Source: Bradyrhizobium mercantei
GTDB taxonomy: Bacteria > Pseudomonadota > Alphaproteobacteria > Rhizobiales > Xanthobacteraceae
NCBI RefSeq assembly: GCF_001982635.1
Contig: NZ_MKFI01000005.1
Span: forward strand, 186,001 to 250,000
Direction of reading: 5' to 3'
DNA length: 64,000 nt
A model generated the notes under the pieces. That model saw nothing but the letters and a program-made list of their open reading frames with translations, made no database searches and was not told where the DNA came from. Shown here in pieces: positions 47,026-55,714 of the stretch. A program made the position numbers and the translations under genes. The first letter of the stretch is position 1, and every line of letters begins with the position of its first letter.

Positions 47026-47282
47026 TTGCTGTCGCGGCGGTTTGCAATGTTGCGCTCTTGGCACTTTGGGCTCTCTTGCTCGAGTCCAAGGGGTTGCCGC
47101 GGCAGGGAATGGATGCCCTCGTTGCGGCTCTGGTTTTTCTGGCGCCGGCTTCATCGCTGCTGGCTCTCTGGCGTGCTGAGGCGCGTGCAGCCAGCAGTTG
47201 GCTGTTACTTGAGTTGGAAGCAAGAAAGGTTACGCTCAGGGGGCGCATGACCTCCGAGAAGCGCACCGAAGGTCCAACCTGA
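47022..47282 (+). CDS. Small membrane protein in the integrated element
   Basis: This 86-residue protein has two hydrophobic segments (about residues 3-20 and 32-50) separated by a short loop, then a charged helical tail. It overlaps the integrase stop by ATGA, so it is probably translationally coupled. I recognise no family. Coupling to the integrase makes an integrase-linked function possible, but there is no sign of an excisionase-like fold. Confidence 0.55.
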   Translation: MIAVAAVCNVALLALWALLLESKGLPRQGMDALVAALVFLAPASSLLALWRAEARAASSWLLLELEARKVTLRGRMTSEKRTEGPT

Positions 47283-47315
47283 CGCGCTCCTCGCAATTGG
47301 AGTCGGGCAGCGGCC

Positions 47316-47522
47316 CTAACAGCCATGCCCGGCTCTCGCTTCCTCCTTCTCTGCAACCGCCCTCAGCGCTTCCATGAGCCTCTCAAACCGCTCTCCAGCT
47401 GACAGGCGGGGCAAATCTCGTTCTACCTCGCGCTTGCGGAAAGCTTTGCGCTCAGCCGCGTTCAGAATAGCAGTCGTGGGCTTGTAGTTTGTCTTCCGGC
47501 GGCGATTGATCTCACGAGCCAA
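47316..47522 (-). CDS. Doubtful small basic protein
   Basis: A 68-residue frame from a TTG, with a stop two codons upstream. The sequence is basic at the start (REINRRRKTNYKP) and helical with charged repeats later. It occupies the space where the missing N-terminal half of the PIN-like gene would be. No family was recognised and the start is poor, so it may not be expressed. Confidence 0.3.
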   Translation of the reverse strand: MAREINRRRKTNYKPTTAILNAAERKAFRKREVERDLPRLSAGERFERLMEALRAVAEKEEARAGHGC

Positions 47523-47548
47523 ACCCTATCGCCAAGCTCTACGCGACC

Positions 47549-48220
47549 GTGTTGAGCGGCGACGCGATAATCGATCTGCCTATCAGCGATGTTGAGGCAA
47601 GGCAGGAGCTGCTGAAGGAAGCGCGAGACCGTACGCGCAACCGTATCCCGCCTGGGTATCAAGATGCAGGTAAGGATGATGAGGGCATCGGCGACTTCTT
47701 GATCTGGAAGTCGTTGCTCCAGTTGGGGAGCGAGAGAAAGCAGCACCTAGCTTTTGTTACTGGCGAGCAGAAGAACGACTGGTTCGTTCGATCAGGTGGA
47801 GAGCATATCTACCCGCGTTTTGAGTTGGTTGACGAGTATCGCCGCGCATCCGATGGTCGGTCCCTGCGCCTAATGAGTCTGCCCCAGTTGCTCAATGCGC
47901 TTAAGGCGCCGGCCAGCGTGGTGAATGATGCGAAGACCGCAGAAGAGCAATCCACGGCCGCGGACCGCGCAGCCGAGCGCGAAGGCCCTTTGGACGCATA
48001 CAAGATCGTAAAACAGAATGGACGTGTATACGTTGTTCCGTCTAGTAATCCGCAGGTGGGCACCACTTCACCGCGAGCGGCCCAAATCTTGAGAAATGCA
48101 CGACTGAGGCGAGCCCGGCGGGCTCAAGTTGAGCTTCGACAGGCGTTAGATGCGGCTCGCCTGCAAGAGCCGGGACCTCAAGCTGAAGGCACGGAAGAGG
48201 AGGACTCGGCGGACGAATAG
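47549..48220 (+). pseudogene. 5'-truncated PIN-like domain (DUF4935) gene
   Basis: The reading frame (223 residues from a GTG) contains the C-terminal half of a PIN-like DUF4935/PIN_8 domain: RNRIPPGYQDAGK, DFLIWKSLL, HLAFVTGEQKNDWFV and the YPRFELVDEY strand. Homology begins at 47522 (NPIAKLYATVLSG) before any start codon, and a TGA closes the frame at 47507. The N-terminal half with the first metal-binding aspartate is absent. PIN-like enzymes are RNases, several in toxin or defence systems. The remaining domain lacks the full catalytic set, so it looks non-functional or reduced. Confidence 0.65.
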
Positions 48221-48260
48221 GCTTGTTCTCGTTCGCTACTATCGAGTCGCGTTGCGGCGA

Positions 48261-48279
48261 GTACACGCCGGTGGTACAC
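48261..48279. promoter_or_regulatory. Putative integrase arm-type sites, right end
   Basis: GTACAC at 48261-48266, a 7-base spacer, and GTACAC at 48274-48279: the same arrangement and direction as at 45381-45399, 59 bases from the attR repeat. Confidence 0.55.
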
Positions 48280-48338
48280 GTCAGCCTCCGGCGGAGGCGG
48301 AAACCGCAGCGAAATCAGGCCAGTGGAACGGAAATTTC

Positions 48339-48361
48339 CGAGTCCTTTCCTGGGCACCACC
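48339..48361. repeat. attR direct repeat
   Basis: Right copy of the 23-base repeat identical to 45294-45316. It reproduces the tRNA-Leu T-arm and acceptor end but has no 5' tRNA part. A T-run follows at 48365. Confidence 0.88.
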
Positions 48362-48566
48362 CCCTTTTTTAAGCGATTGAAATCGCTCAGCATCCGCGGG
48401 GCGGCTACGACGACGCCGTCACCCGCCGCGGGCGGATGAGATGGCGGATGGTCAGTTCCGACTGCGCTTGTTGAGTTGCAGCCGATGTCGTCGGCGAATC
48501 CGACCCGCGCGCTCGAAACGGTCCGATCCATTCAACATCGATAAGACCGTGCGGGCGCCGCTCCCC

Positions 48567-49841
48567 TCACACGACCCGCCGTCCCGCCCGTCGCGCGATC
48601 GGCCGCTGCACGAAATACATCGCGATCAGCGAGATCATCGAGCTCGCCACGACGACATAGCCAATCCGGTCGAAATGCAGCAGCGAGCCGTCCGCATTCT
48701 CGGCGACGATCGCGGCTGCGACCACCGAGCCCAGCCCGCCCGAGAGCTGCTGTACCGAGGCCGAGACCGCGCTGAATGCGCCGCGCTGGCTGGCGTCGGG
48801 GATCGCCGACATCAGCGCCTGCGACGGGATCATGCGCGAGAAGATGCCGACGAACATCAGCACGTTGACGATGATCGCGGTCAGCAGCGAGACGTGACCG
48901 AGATGGGTGTAGATCAGCACCATGATGGCCGACACCACGCAGCCGAAGATGAAGGTCGGATATTTGCCGAACGCATCGCTGGCGCGGCCGACCAGCGGAC
49001 CCATGATGATGCTGAACAGGCCGGAGACGAGATAGATCGTCGGCAGATGGACGATATCGATGCCGAGATTGTGCACGGTGAAGGCGCTGCCGAACGGCAT
49101 CAGCATGAAGCCGCCGGTCGCCAGCAGCGTCGTCACCAGGAAGGCCAGCGTGTAGCGCGGCTCGCCCACCGTCGCGATCAGATGGCGGAACGGATTGCTG
49201 TCGTGCTGCAGCTTGAGGTGGCCGTCGACCGGCTCCATGAACAGCGCAATGGTCGCGATTGCCGCGATCGACAGGCCGACAATGGCCACGAAGCAGATGT
49301 GCCAGTTCCAGTGATTGGCCAGGAAAAGTCCGGCCGGGACGCCGAGCACCTGGCTTGCGGCGAACGCGGTCTGAATCACGCCCATCGCGCGGCCGCGCTG
49401 TTGCAGCGGAAACAGGTCGGTGACGATCGCGAGCACGACGGAACCGATCACGCCGCCGAACAGGCCGGTGACGATGCGGCCGAGCAGCAGCACGTGGAAA
49501 TTCTGCGCCAGCGCGCAGAGCACGGTGCCGAGCATGAAGCCGACATAGAAGAACAGCAGCAGCTTCTTGCGGTCGAAGCGGTCGGCAAAGCCGGCGGCCA
49601 GGATGCCGGAGATGCCGGCGGCGAAGGCGTAGGCCGAGACCGCGACGCCGAACTGCCCGGCCGTGATGTTGAGCGACGGCATCAGGATGGCGCCGAGCGG
49701 CGACATGATGATGAAGTCGAGGATCAGGGTGAACTGCGTGAAGGCAAGCAGCGCGATCAAAAGCGTCTGATAGCGCGAGAAACCGCGTTCCTGCGGCTCC
49801 TCGATCGGCGCGGCGATGGTCTGTTCCGACATGGGACTCAT
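48567..49841 (-). CDS. MFS transporter
   Basis: The 424-residue protein (ATG at 49841; alternative at 49832) has 12 hydrophobic segments. It carries the MFS loop motif GFADRFDRKKLLLF near residue 75, and GRIVTGLFGGVIGSVVLAIVTDLFPLQQRGRAMG in the second conserved region. It resembles drug:proton antiporters of the DHA1 type, but the substrate is unknown. It points toward the attR end of the element, so its 3' end lies about 200 bases from the insertion. Confidence 0.88.
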   Translation of the reverse strand: MSPMSEQTIAAPIEEPQERGFSRYQTLLIALLAFTQFTLILDFIIMSPLGAILMPSLNITAGQFGVAVSAYAFAAGISGILAAGFADRFDRKKLLLFFYVGFMLGTVLCALAQNFHVLLLGRIVTGLFGGVIGSVVLAIVTDLFPLQQRGRAMGVIQTAFAASQVLGVPAGLFLANHWNWHICFVAIVGLSIAAIATIALFMEPVDGHLKLQHDSNPFRHLIATVGEPRYTLAFLVTTLLATGGFMLMPFGSAFTVHNLGIDIVHLPTIYLVSGLFSIIMGPLVGRASDAFGKYPTFIFGCVVSAIMVLIYTHLGHVSLLTAIIVNVLMFVGIFSRMIPSQALMSAIPDASQRGAFSAVSASVQQLSGGLGSVVAAAIVAENADGSLLHFDRIGYVVVASSMISLIAMYFVQRPIARRAGRRVV

Positions 49842-50197
49842 TCGTGATGATGCGAAGGGTGCGAGCGGCTGGGCACAGATAGGGGCGCCGTTCGTCAATT
49901 TCATCGGCGCCGATAAGCAAAAAACTGCGCGGACGTGCGATCAGAAATCGCGAAATTTTCCGATTCTATATGGGAATTGCGCCGCGTCCGATCATCCCTG
50001 CTCTGATCGTTTGAATTGCAGCGTGATCCAAATGCAACAGCGTTCGCGCGATGGCGGGCCGCCGGGTCGGGATATGGCAGGAGCCGGGCGGAAAACCCGC
50101 ACCTGAGCGGCCCGGAGACTGCCTATCCGCTCGCATCCCCGGCGTTTGGGGGCTAGTGTCGCCTGTCGAATCGAACCGAGACCCGAGGCCCTCATAC
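49842..50197. other. Divergent promoter region between MFS and RNase D-like genes
   Basis: These 356 bases carry both promoters. An AT-rich patch with ATTTTCCGATTCTATATGGG lies near 49957. I see no gene, RNA or clear operator. Confidence 0.5.
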
Positions 50198-50812
50198 ATG
50201 ACCATCCGCCTGCATCGCGGCGACCTGCCCGATCTCACGCGCTACACCGATTCCGTTGCGATCGACACCGAGACCATGGGACTGCATCCGCATCGCGACC
50301 GGCTCTGTGTGGTGCAGATGTCGAACGGCGACGGCACTGCCGACGTGATCCAGATTCCGAAGGGCCACACCGATTCGCCGAACCTGAAGGCGCTACTCGC
50401 CAATCCCAAGATCACCAAGATCTTCCATTTCGCGCGGTTCGACGTCGCCGTGCTCTACAACACCTTCGGCGTGATGCCGGCGCCGGTCTATTGCACCAAG
50501 ATCGCCTCGCGCCTGTCGCGCACCTATACCGATCGCCACGGCCTGAAGGATCTGGTGCGCGAGGTGCTGAATGTCGAACTGTCGAAGCAGCAGCAGTCGA
50601 GCGATTGGGGCGCGCAAAGCCTGAGCGAAGCCCAGCTCGCCTACGCCGCATCCGACGTGCTGCACCTGCATGCGTTGCGCGAAAAATTGAATGTGATGCT
50701 CGCGCGCGAGGGACGCACGGATCTCGCCCAGGCGTGCTTCGATTTCCTGCCGACCCGCGCCAGGCTCGATCTCGACGGCTGGGAGGCCGAGGACATCTTC
50801 GCCCATTCCTGA
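50198..50812 (+). CDS. RNase D-like 3'-5' exonuclease
   Basis: The 204-residue protein is a DEDD-type exonuclease with ExoI SVAIDTETMGLHP (Asp/Glu), ExoII in IFHFARFDVAVLYN, and ExoIII AYAASDVLHLHALRE. It lacks the C-terminal HRDC domains of long RNase D, so it is the short form. RNase D trims tRNA 3' ends; the short form may act on RNA or other substrates. I chose the ATG at 50198. It stands upstream of lptC-lptA-lptB-rpoN, a conserved neighbourhood in alphaproteobacteria. Confidence 0.88.
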   Translation: MTIRLHRGDLPDLTRYTDSVAIDTETMGLHPHRDRLCVVQMSNGDGTADVIQIPKGHTDSPNLKALLANPKITKIFHFARFDVAVLYNTFGVMPAPVYCTKIASRLSRTYTDRHGLKDLVREVLNVELSKQQQSSDWGAQSLSEAQLAYAASDVLHLHALREKLNVMLAREGRTDLAQACFDFLPTRARLDLDGWEAEDIFAHS

Positions 50813-50981
50813 TTTCGCCCGTTAATGATGGGCGACGAATTCGTGGCGTCGGGGGCGGTTCCGCCCCGTTTCGGCCAAACTGTTCACGCGTGGTCACCTG
50901 CGGGGCGCGACGCGAGGTCCGGGCTGCATATTTGGGCGGCTCCGGCTAGAATAGGGGCAATTTCGTGCCTCTGGAGCTCAG

Positions 50982-51713
50982 GTGAATTCGGTTCAGAATC
51001 CAGCCTATGTCACGGGCCTCGAGGCGCGCTTTGCCGCTGCCGCGCGGCACAGTCGCATGGTGCGGATTCTGCGCGTTGCGGTGCCCGCGGTGGTGGGACT
51101 GTCGATGGCTTCCATCATCTTCGTCTCGGTCTACAATCCATTCCGCGAGATGATCCCGAAACTGCCGGTCGAGATGGATAATCTCGTGGTGTCCGGCACC
51201 AAGATCACGATGGAAGCGCCGCATATCGCCGGCTTCTCGGCCGACGGGCGGCCTTACGAAATGTGGGCCAAGGCGGCGATCCAGGACGTCACCGATCCCG
51301 ATCACGTTGAGCTGAAGACGATCCGCGCCAAGGTGGCGCAGCAGGATCAGTCGACCGTGACGATGGATGCGCGCACCGGCTTCTTCGACAACAAGAAGCA
51401 GCTGCTCGACCTGCGCCAGGATATCTTCCTGCAGTCGTCCACCGGCTATGAAGCGAAGTTGACGCAGGCCTTCGTCGATATCAACAAGGGCAACGTGTCC
51501 TCGGATGAGCATGTCGATGTCAAGCTGCTCCAGGGTACGCTGACATCAGACCGGCTCAGGATCTACAACAGCGGCGAACTGGTGCGGTTCGAAGGCAATG
51601 TCGTGATGTATCTCGACAAGCTCGGCGACAACGATGCGAGCCCGCCTGCCGAGCCTGCTCCACCGCCACCTCCGTCGCCGCCGAAGGCGCGCAAATCCGC
51701 CAACCCGAAATGA
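50982..51713 (+). CDS. lptC: LPS export protein LptC
   Basis: LptC is the inner-membrane anchored bitopic protein that receives LPS from LptB2FG and passes it to LptA. The 243-residue protein has one transmembrane segment (about residues 26-46), then a beta-jellyroll domain with VSGTKITMEAPHIAGFSADGRPYEMWA and LRQDIFLQSSTGYEA. A Pro-rich tail follows. The start is a GTG. It overlaps lptA by four bases. Confidence 0.9.
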   Translation: MNSVQNPAYVTGLEARFAAAARHSRMVRILRVAVPAVVGLSMASIIFVSVYNPFREMIPKLPVEMDNLVVSGTKITMEAPHIAGFSADGRPYEMWAKAAIQDVTDPDHVELKTIRAKVAQQDQSTVTMDARTGFFDNKKQLLDLRQDIFLQSSTGYEAKLTQAFVDINKGNVSSDEHVDVKLLQGTLTSDRLRIYNSGELVRFEGNVVMYLDKLGDNDASPPAEPAPPPPPSPPKARKSANPK

Positions 51714-52450
51714 TTTTGATGATGAGACGTTTTCCGCACGGCATCGCAATTGCGGTCTTTCTGCTCGCGCTGTTCGCAGCCGGTGCTGCGTCGGCGCAGG
51801 GCTCGATGTCAGGCGTTCCCAACGCCATGCAGGGCTTTTCGCAGAATCGCGACCAGCCGATCCAGATCGAGGCTGCTGCGCTCGAAATGCGCGACAAGAA
51901 GAAGGAGGCGACCTTCTCCGGCAATGTGAAGGTCGTGCAGGGCGACACCACCATGACCTCGAAAGTCCTCGTGGTGTTCTACGAGGATAGATCGACCCAG
52001 ACGCCGGCGCCTGCTTCGACCGGCACCAAGGGTGCCGCCGCCAAGGGTGCCGCGCCGATGCAGTCGGCGACACCAGGCCCCGGCGGCGCGTCCTCGATCA
52101 AGCGGCTGGAGGCGAAGGGCAATGTCGTCGTGACCCAGAAGGATCAGGTCGTCACCGGCGAGACCGCGATCTTCGACACCAAGACCAATTTGATCACGAT
52201 GCTCGGCGGCGGCGGCAGCCAGGTGGTGCTGACCCAATGCCAGAACGTACTGCGCGGCGACCGCCTGCTGGTCGACATGACCACCGGCGTCTCGCGCGTC
52301 GAATCCGACAACGGCAAGGTGCAGGGCCTGTTCATCCAGTCGCAGGGCGGACAGAACGGCAAGGGAGGCTGCGGGACGCCGGCCGCCCCCGGCGCGGCCC
52401 CGGCAGCCCCGTCGCCGCTTCAGCTCCTGCCGGGCAGCAAGTCCAAGTAA
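51710..52450 (+). CDS. lptA: LPS transport periplasmic protein LptA
   Basis: LptA bridges LptC and outer-membrane LptD across the periplasm. The 246-residue precursor has a signal peptide with cleavage after AASAQ. The OstA-like beta-jellyroll is seen in NRDQPIQIEAAALEMRDKKKEATFSGNVKVVQGDTTMTSK, then VTGETAIFDTKTNLITMLGG. A low-complexity Ala/Pro stretch near residue 100 and the Pro-rich C-terminus are extra to the E. coli protein. It starts within lptC and precedes lptB. Confidence 0.92.
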   Translation: MILMMRRFPHGIAIAVFLLALFAAGAASAQGSMSGVPNAMQGFSQNRDQPIQIEAAALEMRDKKKEATFSGNVKVVQGDTTMTSKVLVVFYEDRSTQTPAPASTGTKGAAAKGAAPMQSATPGPGGASSIKRLEAKGNVVVTQKDQVVTGETAIFDTKTNLITMLGGGGSQVVLTQCQNVLRGDRLLVDMTTGVSRVESDNGKVQGLFIQSQGGQNGKGGCGTPAAPGAAPAAPSPLQLLPGSKSK

Positions 52451-52796
52451 GGCCCCAGTAAGCTTCACGTAAGGGCAAGTAAAATCAACCAGTTAGATAA
52501 TATTTTGCGGCCGCGAGGTTGAAGCGCGCGGGGCGAGACTGTATCTACTGCTGCGGCCCGGCCGAACGGTGCGCCTTTGAGGGGGAGTTATGTTGGCCGG
52601 GACAGGGGCATCCATTCATTCAAGGCGCGGGTGATCGCGCCTTGCCGTGTTGTATGAGCATGATCTCCGCGCAGACGCGTCCGCTTTTGTCGCGAGGGAA
52701 GGCCGGGATCTGTTTTCCGGTTCATGCTTGCGTGCGAATCGATGGGTCCGCAGGCAAAGTCGCGGGATCACCGTGAAAGGCTGAAGCGAAGCGGGG
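52451..52796. other. lptA-lptB intergenic region
   Basis: These 346 bases hold an AT-rich patch GTTAGATAATATTTTGCGG (about 52490), a likely promoter for lptB-rpoN, and a degenerate family A repeat (52658-52727). No gene is supported. Confidence 0.5.
52658..52727. repeat. Degenerate dispersed palindromic repeat, family A
   Basis: GCATGATCTCCGCGCAGACGC...GATCTGTTTTCCGGTTCATGC; arms match 36891-36939, but the middle is longer and altered. Confidence 0.6.
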
Positions 52797-53783
52797 ATGG
52801 TGGATTTTCTCGGCATGTTCCGGCGGCGTCCTGCGAAACGCAGTGCCGGATTTGCGCGCTCGCATGACGACATCACAGCGCTCGGCGACCAGTTCGGCGA
52901 GATGCTGACGTCGCCGGTGCGTGACGCGCCGCCGATGGCGCGCGCCGCATCGGCTCCCGCGGTCGAGCTGCCGCGATCCCAACCCGCAGCTGCGCCGGCT
53001 CCGGCGCGCGCGAGACCCGCCAGGAACAGCGCGCCTGCTGCGCCGCAGCTGATCAAGCGGCCGGGCTATCTGGCCGTGCACAGCGTGGAAAAGAGCTTCG
53101 GCAGCCGCCAGGTCGTGCGCGGCGTCAGCATCTATGTGCGCCGCGGCGAGGCGGTCGGTCTGCTCGGGCCCAACGGCGCCGGCAAGACCACCGTGTTCTA
53201 CATGATCACCGGCCTGATCAAGGCCGATCGCGGCGCGATCGAGCTCGATGGCCATGACGTCACCAAGCTGCCGATGTATCAGCGTGCGCGCCTCGGCATC
53301 GGCTATCTGCCGCAGGAAGCCTCGATCTTCCGCGGCCTCTCGGTCGAGCAGAACATCCGCGCCGTGCTCGAGGTCGTCGAGCCCTCGAAGAAGAAGCGCG
53401 AGCATGAGCTCGATTCGCTGCTCGACGAGTTCAACATCACGCGGCTGCGCAAGAGCCCGTCGATCGCGCTGTCCGGCGGCGAGCGCCGCCGCGTCGAGAT
53501 CGCGCGCGCACTGGCGACGCGGCCGAACTACATGCTGCTCGACGAGCCGTTCGCCGGCATCGACCCGATTGCGGTCGGCGACATCCAGGACCTCGTCCGC
53601 CATCTCACCAACCGCGGCATCGGCGTGCTCATCACCGACCACAATGTCCGCGAGACGCTCGGCCTGACCGACCGCGCCTACATCGTCTATGCCGGTGAGA
53701 TCTTGACTGAGGGAAGCCCGGAGGAGATCGTTAACGATCCCGATGTACGCCGGCTTTACCTTGGCGAGGAATTCCGCCTGTAG
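52797..53783 (+). CDS. lptB: LPS export ABC transporter ATP-binding protein LptB
   Basis: LptB is the ATPase of the LptB2FG complex that extracts LPS from the inner membrane. The 328-residue protein has an Ala/Pro-rich N-terminal extension of about 88 residues. Next comes the ABC domain: Walker A GPNGAGKTT (near residues 124-132), Q-loop YLPQEASIFRGLSVEQNI, signature LSGGERRR, Walker B YMLLDEPFAGIDPIAV and the switch His in ITDHNVRETL. Standard LptB has about 241 residues, the extension being the difference. rpoN follows 90 bases downstream. Confidence 0.94.
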   Translation: MVDFLGMFRRRPAKRSAGFARSHDDITALGDQFGEMLTSPVRDAPPMARAASAPAVELPRSQPAAAPAPARARPARNSAPAAPQLIKRPGYLAVHSVEKSFGSRQVVRGVSIYVRRGEAVGLLGPNGAGKTTVFYMITGLIKADRGAIELDGHDVTKLPMYQRARLGIGYLPQEASIFRGLSVEQNIRAVLEVVEPSKKKREHELDSLLDEFNITRLRKSPSIALSGGERRRVEIARALATRPNYMLLDEPFAGIDPIAVGDIQDLVRHLTNRGIGVLITDHNVRETLGLTDRAYIVYAGEILTEGSPEEIVNDPDVRRLYLGEEFRL

Positions 53784-53873
53784 CGCTATTTTCCTATCCG
53801 TCAAGCCGTGTACAAGGGCTTCGGACTAATATAAGCAAGAATCGAGCCAACTTTTGGAATCGATCTTGCCTCC

Positions 53874-55529
53874 ATGGCACTGACGCAAAGACTAGAGTTC
53901 CGCCAGTCGCAGTCGCTGGTGATGACGCCGCAGCTGATGCAGGCGATCAAGCTGCTGCAACTGTCGAACCTGGATCTGTCGGCCTTCGTCGAGGAGGAGC
54001 TGGAGCGCAACCCGCTGCTCGAGCGGGCGGCCGACGGGCCGGAGCCGCCGGTGGCTGGTGAGCCGGCCATGGAGCGGGCAGACTACGGCGATTCCGACGG
54101 TTCCTCGAGCTACGGGGATGACGGTGACTCGTCCGACATGACCGCGGGCTCGGGCGGCGAAGCCGCGTTCGAGCCGGGCCAGGAGGAATGGCTGAACCGC
54201 GACCTCGGCACCCGCGCCGAGATCGAGCAGACCCTCGATACCGGTCTCGACAACGTGTTTTCCGAGGAGCCGGCCGAAGCCGCGGCGCGCGCTGCCCAGG
54301 ACGCGCCGCCGTCGGTCTACACCGAATGGGGTGGCGGCGCCTCCAGCGACGACGAATACAATCTCGAAGCCTTCGTGGCCGCCGAGGTGACGCTGGCCGA
54401 CCATCTCGCCGAACAGCTCGCGGTGGCGTTCTCCGCCCCCGCGCAGCGCATGATCGGACAGTATCTGATCGACCTGGTCGACGACGCCGGCTACCTGCCG
54501 GCCGATCTCGGCCAGGCCGCCGAGCGGCTCGGTGCGTCGCAGCAAGCGGTCGACGAGGTCGTCGCGGTGCTGCAGAAATTCGATCCGCCGGGCGTCTGCG
54601 CGCGAAATCTGAGCGAGTGCCTGGCGATCCAGCTGCGCGAGCTCGATCGCTACGATCCGGCGATGCAGGCGCTGGTCGAGCATCTCGATCTGCTTGCGAA
54701 GCGCGACATCGCGGGCTTGCGAAAGCTGTGCGGCGTCGACGACGAAGACATCACCGACATGATCGCCGAGATCCGCAGGCTCGATCCGAAGCCCGGCCTG
54801 AAGTTCGGCACCTCGCGAACGCAGACCATGGTGCCCGACGTCTATGTCCGCCCGGGTCCCGACGGCGGCTGGCATGTCGAGCTCAACAGCGACACTCTGC
54901 CGCGCGTGCTGGTCAACCAGACCTATTACTCTGAGCTGTCGAAGACGATCCGCAAGGACGGTGACAAGTCGTACTTCACCGACTGCCTGCAGAACGCGAC
55001 CTGGCTGGTGCGCGCGCTCGATCAACGCGCCCGCACCATCCTGAAGGTCGCGACCGAGATCGTCCGCCAGCAGGACGGATTCTTCACCTATGGTGTCGCG
55101 CATCTGCGGCCGCTCAATCTGAAGGCGGTGGCGGATGCGATCCAGATGCATGAATCGACGGTGTCGCGCGTCACCGCCAACAAGTACATGGCGACCAATC
55201 GCGGCAGTTTTGAATTGAAGTATTTTTTCACCGCGTCGATCGCGTCCGCCGACGGCGGCGAAGCGCATTCGGCCGAGGCGGTGCGTCACCACATCAAGCA
55301 ATTGATCGACGGCGAGGCGCCGTCGGCGATCCTGTCCGACGACACGATCGTGGAACGTTTGCGCGCTTCGGGCATTGATATTGCCCGCCGCACCGTCGCG
55401 AAGTACCGCGAAGCGATGCGGATACCGTCCTCGGTCCAGCGCCGCCGTGACAAACAGAGCATGCTTGGTAATGCGCTTTCGGCCCCCGCCTCCTCGTCCG
55501 ACCGGTCGCGAGATACAGCCCCCGTTTAG
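53874..55529 (+). CDS. rpoN: RNA polymerase sigma-54 factor
   Basis: RpoN directs transcription of nitrogen-related and other enhancer-dependent genes. The 551-residue protein has region I (QRLEFRQSQSLVMTPQLMQAIKLLQ), an acidic region II, and the core-binding domain with FDPPGVCARNLSECLAIQL. A helix-turn-helix region with HESTVSRVTANKYM and the RpoN box ARRTVAKYRE near residue 505 complete it. The ATG follows a purine-poor site. The surrounding lptB-rpoN-hpf-ptsN arrangement is classic. Confidence 0.96.
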   Translation: MALTQRLEFRQSQSLVMTPQLMQAIKLLQLSNLDLSAFVEEELERNPLLERAADGPEPPVAGEPAMERADYGDSDGSSSYGDDGDSSDMTAGSGGEAAFEPGQEEWLNRDLGTRAEIEQTLDTGLDNVFSEEPAEAAARAAQDAPPSVYTEWGGGASSDDEYNLEAFVAAEVTLADHLAEQLAVAFSAPAQRMIGQYLIDLVDDAGYLPADLGQAAERLGASQQAVDEVVAVLQKFDPPGVCARNLSECLAIQLRELDRYDPAMQALVEHLDLLAKRDIAGLRKLCGVDDEDITDMIAEIRRLDPKPGLKFGTSRTQTMVPDVYVRPGPDGGWHVELNSDTLPRVLVNQTYYSELSKTIRKDGDKSYFTDCLQNATWLVRALDQRARTILKVATEIVRQQDGFFTYGVAHLRPLNLKAVADAIQMHESTVSRVTANKYMATNRGSFELKYFFTASIASADGGEAHSAEAVRHHIKQLIDGEAPSAILSDDTIVERLRASGIDIARRTVAKYREAMRIPSSVQRRRDKQSMLGNALSAPASSSDRSRDTAPV

Positions 55530-55714
55530 GTTACTTCTTGAGCATGGCCCCGTCCAAGTACGGACTAATCCATGCGCTCGTTGCGTTCGCGTCAAATCGC
55601 GATAGTCTCAACCTTTCCAGGTCAAGCATCGTCCAGAAAGGGAGGTAACCGGAATCCAGCAACCATCATGCTCCCGCAAGAGTGACCGAGGCATCCCAGC
55701 AATTGAGGCATCAA

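Larger units (their letters stand above)
48221..48566. other. Right end of element and flank
   Basis: These 346 bases include the right arm-type sites (48261-48279), the attR repeat, and beyond it CCCCCTTTTTTAAG, which is probably the original tRNA-Leu terminator displaced by the insertion. After it come the 3' end of the MFS gene and a hairpin AGCGATT/AATCGCT. No gene is supported. Confidence 0.6.

Noticed and set aside
45317..48338. A prophage or full integrative conjugative element
   Set aside because: No phage structural, replication, relaxase or type IV secretion gene is present between the direct repeats.
48339..48361. A second tRNA-Leu gene
   Set aside because: Only the 3' T-arm and acceptor bases are present; there is no D or anticodon arm. 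It is the attR repeat of the integrated element.
48441..49847. A 468-codon plus-strand open frame over the MFS gene
   Set aside because: Strongly charged, low-complexity translation antisense to a 12-segment MFS transporter.
53892..55595. A 567-codon minus-strand open frame over rpoN
   Set aside because: Antisense to sigma-54 with its region I and RpoN box.
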